Source of the DNA: JAKBCQ01 sp021807585
GTDB lineage: Bacteria > Planctomycetota > Planctomycetia > Isosphaerales > Isosphaeraceae
DNA length: 27,797 nt
Reading direction: 5' to 3'
Assembly: GCA_027325115.1 (NCBI GenBank)
Contig: DAHWFG010000390.1
Coordinates: 1-27,797 of the forward strand
Both the position numbers and the translations under genes were made by a program. How positions within the stretch are numbered: position 1 is the stretch's first letter; each line of letters starts with the position of its first letter. Positions 23,288 through 27,797 of this stretch are shown piece by piece. The notes beneath the pieces are model-generated. The model was not told where the DNA came from and did no database searches. It saw only the letters and a list, made by a program, of their open reading frames with translations.

Positions 23288-24532
23288 ATGAACTTTTTAA
23301 TTCTTGGATCGGGCGCCGACGAGCGCGACTGGGCCGACGTGATTGAAAGCGATCGCGATCATCGCGTGGTCGCTGCGCATCCGGGGCTCGGCGGCTTTGA
23401 GCGCTTGCCGGGAGCGCGCGATATCGAAGAGGCGTTGGCGGTCGAGGGGGTCGACGCGGCGATCGTCGGCGGCGATTCCGAGCTTCGTACCGAGGGGCTC
23501 CGTCGACTCGCCGCGGTCGGCGTCTCGGCGATCGTTCTCCATCCCCCCGCCGACATTCCCGACCCGTATTACCAGGTCGCTCTCAGTCGCCAAGAAACCG
23601 GCGCCGTCGTCGTCCCCGATCTGGCGGGTCGGCTCCACCCGGGAGTCCGCGCCCTCCAAAACGCTCTCGCGCACGCTCGATTGCGAGCGACTCCCAAACC
23701 CGTGTCGATCCTGCTTGAAGCAAGTTATGAACACGGCGATCTGCTTCGACTTCGCTTCTCGAGACTCGTCGATTTGATCCGATTATTAACGGGCAAAGAG
23801 GTTGAAACCGTACTCGCCTCGGCGGATCCCGCGACCGGAGGACCGATCGAGAACCTGATCGTTCAGCTCCGCGGCGGCGCCGATCTCCGCGGCGAAATCC
23901 GCCTCTCCCGCGGCGTCGATCGTCCTGTCCGGCTTAGCATCATAAACTCACAAAACGATGTTCTTACGTTGGAATTCGATCCCGAACAAGTCGCCTCGGG
24001 TCGATTGACGAGTCGTGATCGGAACGGAGTCGAGGCGATCGTCGAGGATTATCCCGCATGGGATCCCAAAGAGGCGCTGTTGACGGCGTTCGAGGCCGCG
24101 ACCTCGCGGGGCGGTTCAACGCCGCGGATTCCTGTCGGATCAACCGACGCCGAATCGAATCCGGCGCACGATGCGACCGACGCGAAGCTCGGCGCGGCGC
24201 CGAGCCTGCTCGACGGAACTCGAGCCTCCGAACTGACCGACGCGGTCGCGCGGAGCGTCGAGAAAAATCGAATGATCGAACTTCATTATGATGAAGTGAG
24301 CGAACTTGGAAGCTTTAAGGCGGTGATGACCTCGACGGGGTGCGGGCTTTTACTTTTGGCGATGCTGGCGTTGCCCGTCGCGCTCGCGGGTCCCGCGCTC
24401 GGTTTCAACGGCACGCTCGTGATCGCCTACGCGATACCCCCGGTTCTGATCATCTTTTTACTGTTCCAATTGCTTCGATTCCTCGCCCGCTCGCCGCGGA
24501 ACGATTCCAACGCGGAGAGCGAGACGAATTGA
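23288..24532 (+). CDS. Gfo/Idh/MocA-like protein with C-terminal membrane anchor
   Basis: A 414-residue protein. Residues 1-130 form a Rossmann-like domain (MNFLILGSGADE, VDAAIVGG, VSAIVLHPPADIP). A dehydrogenase C-terminal-type alpha/beta domain spans about 140-270 (DLLRLRFSRLVDLIRLLTGKE, GPIENLIVQLRGG). A Ser/Asp-rich stretch leads to two transmembrane helices at about 351-367 and 380-400. The lysine of the EKP motif is not found where expected (VVPDLAGRLHPGV), so catalysis is doubtful; it may bind a nucleotide or act as a sensor. The fold is recognisable but diverged. Most of the protein would lie in the cytoplasm, tethered to the membrane. No ribosome site is seen. The aldo/keto reductase follows after 162 bases. 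Confidence 0.72.
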   Translation: MNFLILGSGADERDWADVIESDRDHRVVAAHPGLGGFERLPGARDIEEALAVEGVDAAIVGGDSELRTEGLRRLAAVGVSAIVLHPPADIPDPYYQVALSRQETGAVVVPDLAGRLHPGVRALQNALAHARLRATPKPVSILLEASYEHGDLLRLRFSRLVDLIRLLTGKEVETVLASADPATGGPIENLIVQLRGGADLRGEIRLSRGVDRPVRLSIINSQNDVLTLEFDPEQVASGRLTSRDRNGVEAIVEDYPAWDPKEALLTAFEAATSRGGSTPRIPVGSTDAESNPAHDATDAKLGAAPSLLDGTRASELTDAVARSVEKNRMIELHYDEVSELGSFKAVMTSTGCGLLLLAMLALPVALAGPALGFNGTLVIAYAIPPVLIIFLLFQLLRFLARSPRNDSNAESETN

Positions 24533-24694
24533 TTCGCGGCGATTCCTCAATGAGAGTGCGTATAACCGCTTGATTTTCGCGTTTCCACGCGATGTTAACG
24601 AATGACGGCCGTCGCGACCGGTGCGAGACCGCCTTCGATCGGCTAGAATCGATCCGTTTTCGTCGCGTCGGTTTTTATTCGGAGTATTGCATTA

Positions 24695-25666
24695 ATGAAT
24701 CAGCGTATGTTGGGACGAACGGGATTCGCTGTCGGCGAGATCGGCTACGGGATGTGGGGGATGGGGGGTTGGTCGGGATCCGACGACGCCGAGTCGCTCG
24801 CGTCGCTCGGCCGCGCCGTCGAGCTCGGCTGCAATTTCTTCGACACCGCGTGGGGCTACGGAGCGGGACATAGCGAACGGCTCCTCGGCGAACTCGTCCG
24901 CGCGTTTCCCGATCGAACCCTCCGGCTCGCCACCAAGATCCCTCCCAAAAACTTCATCTGGCCGTCGCGTCGCGAGTTCACGCTCGACGATTGTTTTCCT
25001 CCTGATCACATTCAAGAATATGTGCAAAAGAGTTTTGAGAATCTGGGACGCGTTCCGATCGATCTCATCCAGTTTCACGTTTGGGAGGATTCGTGGGCTC
25101 ACGACACGCGGCTGCGTACCGCGATCGATCGCTTGAAGAGCGAGGGACTGGTGCGCGCCGTGGGGGTGAGCGTCAATCGCTGGGAGCCCGAGAACTGCCT
25201 GGAAACGCTGAAAACCGGGCTGATCGATACGGTTCAAGTGATTTACAACATTTTTGATCAGGCGCCTCAGGATCGGTTGTTGCCGCTCTGTCGCGAGCTC
25301 AACGTGGGAGTGATCGCGCGGGTTCCATTCGACGAGGGGACGTTGACGGGGAATTTGACGCTCGATTCGAGCTGGCCCGAAGGGGATTGGCGGAACACGT
25401 ATTTCGTCCCCGAGAATTTGAAGGCGAGCGTCGAACGCGCCGAGCGATTGAAACCGTTGATTCCCCAGGGAATGACGCCCGCCGAATTCGCGCTCAAATG
25501 GATTTTGGCCGATCCTCGGGTTGCGACGATCATTCCCGGGATGAGAAAGATCCGACACGTGGAATCGAACATCGCCGCAAGCGAATCCCCCGGTTTATCG
25601 CCGAGCTTGCTCGAGAAGCTGATCGAGCACCGGTGGGATCGCACGCCGACGAAATGGTCGCAGTGA
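24695..25666 (+). CDS. Aldo/keto reductase
   Basis: A 323-residue NADPH-dependent (beta/alpha)8-barrel reductase of carbonyl compounds. The catalytic tetrad is visible: Asp50 (FFDTAWGYG), Tyr55, Lys81 (ATKIPPKN) and His128 (IQFHVW). The NADP phosphate site is in the C-terminal PEFALKWILADPRVATIIPGM region. It is a cytoplasmic enzyme of the YajO/Tas-like branch; the substrate is unknown. The ATG at 24695 has GGAG 10 bases upstream. A small frame overlaps its stop codon. Confidence 0.92.
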   Translation: MNQRMLGRTGFAVGEIGYGMWGMGGWSGSDDAESLASLGRAVELGCNFFDTAWGYGAGHSERLLGELVRAFPDRTLRLATKIPPKNFIWPSRREFTLDDCFPPDHIQEYVQKSFENLGRVPIDLIQFHVWEDSWAHDTRLRTAIDRLKSEGLVRAVGVSVNRWEPENCLETLKTGLIDTVQVIYNIFDQAPQDRLLPLCRELNVGVIARVPFDEGTLTGNLTLDSSWPEGDWRNTYFVPENLKASVERAERLKPLIPQGMTPAEFALKWILADPRVATIIPGMRKIRHVESNIAASESPGLSPSLLEKLIEHRWDRTPTKWSQ

Positions 25667-25803
25667 GCGATCGCTCGAGTGTTTACCCGCGTAACATATC
25701 CGAGCTGTTTGCGCATCTTTCCGAGGAGCCGTCAAAGGAAATACAAGCCCGAAGAGCAAGCGAGTGCCTGTTCGGGAAATTCAATGACTGTTTTCAAGGT
25801 TGA
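25663..25803 (+). CDS. Possible small protein overlapping the aldo/keto reductase stop
   Basis: A 46-codon frame starts at GTG 25663, inside the GTGA that also ends the reductase gene, an overlap typical of translational coupling. The peptide (NISELFAHLSEEPSKEIQAR in the middle, ending FGKFNDCFQG) has a balanced composition unlike the arginine-rich shadows nearby and may form helices. No ribosome site or homologue is known. It could also be a remnant of a lost gene. Confidence 0.25.
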   Translation: MSDRSSVYPRNISELFAHLSEEPSKEIQARRASECLFGKFNDCFQG

Positions 25804-25929
25804 TTAACAACGCACCCGCTCGCGCTTCGGGCCGGGAAAGATCGCGGCATCGTCGTTTAAAGATTCCGCCATTTTTCACGCTCAATCAACGTCATTCCAT
25901 GATGGTGGACGCTTGCTGTCCGCGATCGA

Positions 25930-27282
25930 TCAAATCCCCGAATCAATCGATTGTCTCGAGGTTTTCAGAAGGATCAATTGAAGAGATAAAAATCCGAGCA
26001 AAGCATAGAATTGATAGGGAAGAATCGTCAGATTTTCCAAAGGTGATGCGATTCGATCGCCCATCGAGAACAGCGTCCAAACCAATTGTGGTCGCATCAT
26101 AAAGAGGAAAAAGATCGTGAGAAACATCATGGTTTTGAATTCAAATCTCCACGGGATCGAACGACCGACGAATACGAAGAACGGGATCAGAATGATCAAG
26201 GAATGCTCCCAGGATATCGGATTAATCAGAAGCATCGTCGTCGCGCATAATCCAAATCCCAAATCTCGGGTGCGCCGATCGACATTCCTTCCCAGCCGAA
26301 TCGCGACGATCGCGACCAAGATTTGCGCCGATAACGAATAACAGAAGCGGAAAAGAAGCGGACTTTGGATAATCGGCGACGATCGAGAGAATAATCGAGT
26401 TTTGCCCGGAATCGGGTCGAAAAGCCTGCTCCAATACCCCGCCGACGAGCAATTATTCCAACCGACTCGGAACCATTGAAAATCGGGCAAAACGATCGTC
26501 AGATAATCACGAAACGCACCACTTCCGAAAAGTATCCAAATGATCCCTGTCAATAAGGTGAACATCAAAACCGCGAACATGACCGAGCGATACCTTTTCG
26601 TCCATGCGAAATAGAAGACAAAAAAAATCGGAAAAAGCTTGATTGAAGCCGCGATCCCGATCATCATCCCAGCGAACGCCGCATTCTCGCTACGATCCGC
26701 GGCCCATGCGATCGTGATCGCCAAAAGTAAAACCGCGTTCAATTGACCCTGCCGCGTCTGCTCCCATAACGGCCCGCAAAAGATCAAGATCGCTAGCGAG
26801 AAACAAACCGACCAGATCGTCGATTGGATATTCAACTCTCGAAAAGTTATGAATAGACTTAATAAAACTAATATGAATGAAACCATATTCCATGCGTGAA
26901 AGGCTTGGGTGAATGGTAAAAACGAGAACGGAACGGCGAGAAGAATCGATGTCGGCGGATGGGCGTTTAACAAGACGTTCGATCTTGTGAGATCAAGCGA
27001 TTTGTTCAGATAGATCGGCGCCGTCACGATATGGCTGGAGTAGACGGGATATCCGCTTCTTAAATTCCGAGCCGATGCATAATCCTGAAAGAAATCGGGA
27101 ACGAAATCGCTTTCAGGATGGATCAACTCACGGAGCGAATGCGATTGAATCACGATTGTCCAAAAAAGAATCGAAACCGCGGCGATGTTGAGATCGAATT
27201 CTTTGATTCGGATTGTTCCAAATGTTCTGATCGCTTGTCGTTCCACTTGGCCTATCGCTCCTGACCGTCGCCGTTGGTTCAT
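25930..27282 (-). CDS. GT87-type (DUF2029) polytopic glycosyltransferase
   Basis: A 450-residue membrane protein with about ten helices, matching the GT-C fold of the PimE-like mannosyltransferases, which use polyprenyl-phosphate mannose outside the cytoplasm. Typical features are FFQDYASARN (64-73, with the acidic catalytic-site residue Asp67), NAHPPTS (106-112), GPLWEQTRQGQLNAVL (170-184), AASIKLFPIFF (211-221) and NPISWEHS further on. The helices are rich in Phe, Ile and Leu, and the DNA is visibly more AT-rich than the neighbours. No ribosome site precedes the ATG at 27282, but a TATAAA box stands 11 bases upstream. Acceptor unknown; a glycolipid or cell-surface glycan is likely. A lipid-linked donor might come from a GT2 enzyme such as that at 3243-4130. 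Confidence 0.85.
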   Translation of the reverse strand: MNQRRRSGAIGQVERQAIRTFGTIRIKEFDLNIAAVSILFWTIVIQSHSLRELIHPESDFVPDFFQDYASARNLRSGYPVYSSHIVTAPIYLNKSLDLTRSNVLLNAHPPTSILLAVPFSFLPFTQAFHAWNMVSFILVLLSLFITFRELNIQSTIWSVCFSLAILIFCGPLWEQTRQGQLNAVLLLAITIAWAADRSENAAFAGMMIGIAASIKLFPIFFVFYFAWTKRYRSVMFAVLMFTLLTGIIWILFGSGAFRDYLTIVLPDFQWFRVGWNNCSSAGYWSRLFDPIPGKTRLFSRSSPIIQSPLLFRFCYSLSAQILVAIVAIRLGRNVDRRTRDLGFGLCATTMLLINPISWEHSLIILIPFFVFVGRSIPWRFEFKTMMFLTIFFLFMMRPQLVWTLFSMGDRIASPLENLTILPYQFYALLGFLSLQLILLKTSRQSIDSGI

Positions 27283-27293
27283 CGGTGCTGATA

Positions 27294-27299
27294 TTTATA
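27294..27299 (-). promoter_or_regulatory. Candidate -10 box before the GT87 gene
   Basis: TATAAA reads leftwards at 27299-27294, 11 bases before the ATG. With no visible ribosome site this fits a transcript with a leader of only a few bases. The -35 is not clear. Confidence 0.3.
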
Positions 27300-27348
27300 G
27301 TCGAGAGAATTAAAGACTGATTTGGGTGGCGATCGATCGGGAATCGCA

Positions 27349-27797
27349 TCAGAACGACCCCGCGTCGACGACTTCTCCTCCGGAACGTGTCGCGAGCGCT
27401 TGCCAGATTCCCGGGGTTGGTACACCTTGCCACCATCCTCCCGAAGTCATCGTCATCGACGCGGGCCTTCCACTCACCGGGCTGAAGGACCACGATTGTA
27501 CGGTGTCTTTGATGAATCGGACCGATCCGTCGCCGAGCAACGCGTCGACTCCGCCGGGATGATAGCTCGATGCCGATTGAATTTGCGCGTCGATCGCGAC
27601 CACGCCGATTTTTCGAAACGCGTTGGGCGGATAGAGCGACGTGAAGAGCGTATCGCCCCAATTTCCCGTGACATACCAGCCGTACTTCGGCGGAGTTTCG
27701 GGATCGAGTATCGACAGGTAATCGAACGTCGTCGCCGCTTTTTCGCACACGAAGATCGTTTGGGCGAGACCGTCGCTGTTCGAAGCAAACCGGATCG
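27349..27797 (-). CDS. C-terminus of a DUF1559 (H-x9-DG) pilin-like protein, partial
   Basis: The reading frame is open to the right edge and gives the last 148 residues of a protein. It contains the DUF1559 features SNSDGLAQTIFVCEKA (equivalent to the usual DGTSNTIxxGE) and HPGGVDALLGDGSVRFI, where His and DG are nine residues apart, the H-x9-DG motif that names the family. These are exported type IV pilin/pseudopilin-like proteins that are greatly expanded in planctomycetes; the N-terminal methylation signal would lie outside the window. The tail ends after WQALATRSGGEVVDAGSF. It is followed by the GT87 gene on the same strand after 66 bases. The exact role is unknown. Confidence 0.9.
   Translation of the reverse strand, partial: IRFASNSDGLAQTIFVCEKAATTFDYLSILDPETPPKYGWYVTGNWGDTLFTSLYPPNAFRKIGVVAIDAQIQSASSYHPGGVDALLGDGSVRFIKDTVQSWSFSPVSGRPASMTMTSGGWWQGVPTPGIWQALATRSGGEVVDAGSF

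Noticed and set aside
24692..25558. 288-codon leftward frame opposite the aldo/keto reductase
   Set aside because: Mirror shadow of a gene with a full catalytic tetrad; composition is Arg/His/Pro-rich.

Overview
The window looks like chromosomal DNA of a planctomycete, most likely in or near the Isosphaerales. The evidence is a DUF1559 protein tail with an H-x9-DG motif (right edge), an ECF sigma factor beside a Ser/Thr kinase with a TPR-rich C-terminus, a kinase reading DFN instead of DFG, a short HTH protein of a type I associate with planctomycetes, several Gfo/Idh/MocA-like proteins, and many predicted secreted enzymes. The DNA is fairly GC-rich with a striking excess of CGATCG words. No rRNA, tRNA, CRISPR array or insertion sequence was recognised.

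Layout. (1) 1-6657, all on the minus strand: a DsbD-like thiol:disulfide transporter, a GT2 glycosyltransferase, an exported SAM methyltransferase, a Gfo/Idh/MocA oxidoreductase, a DinB-family protein and the first codons of an exported protein. (2) 6658-10230, plus strand: a 500-base control region with a perfect 21-base direct repeat, a CarH-like B12-domain regulator, a primary-type sigma-70 factor and a XerC/D-type tyrosine recombinase. (3) 10314-16210, minus strand: a low-complexity hypothetical protein, the kinase and its ECF sigma factor, a 69-residue proline-rich protein and a 202-residue hypothetical. (4) 16640-18058, plus strand: a two-gene unit of an HTH protein and a membrane-anchored EEP-family phosphodiesterase, facing a GH2 glycoside hydrolase across a clear intrinsic terminator. 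(5) 21529-25803: pyrE, ribF on the opposite strand, a membrane-tethered Gfo/Idh/MocA-like protein and an aldo/keto reductase. (6) 25930-27797, minus strand: a GT87-type membrane mannosyltransferase and the C-terminus of a DUF1559 pilin-like protein.

How the genes fit together. Most are ordinary metabolic or envelope genes. The most unusual part is 6840-9125. The regulator keeps the CarH W-x9-EH adenosylcobalamin pocket but lacks the DxHxxG histidine and the residue equivalent to the second (light-state) histidine of Thermus CarH. It stands directly before a sigma factor and behind paired identical sites that look like operators. This suggests a cobalamin- or light-linked switch feeding a sigma factor, with non-canonical ligand chemistry. 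The ECF sigma/kinase pair is a second signalling module of a known planctomycete type. Functions are inferred from motifs only; no alignment or search was run.
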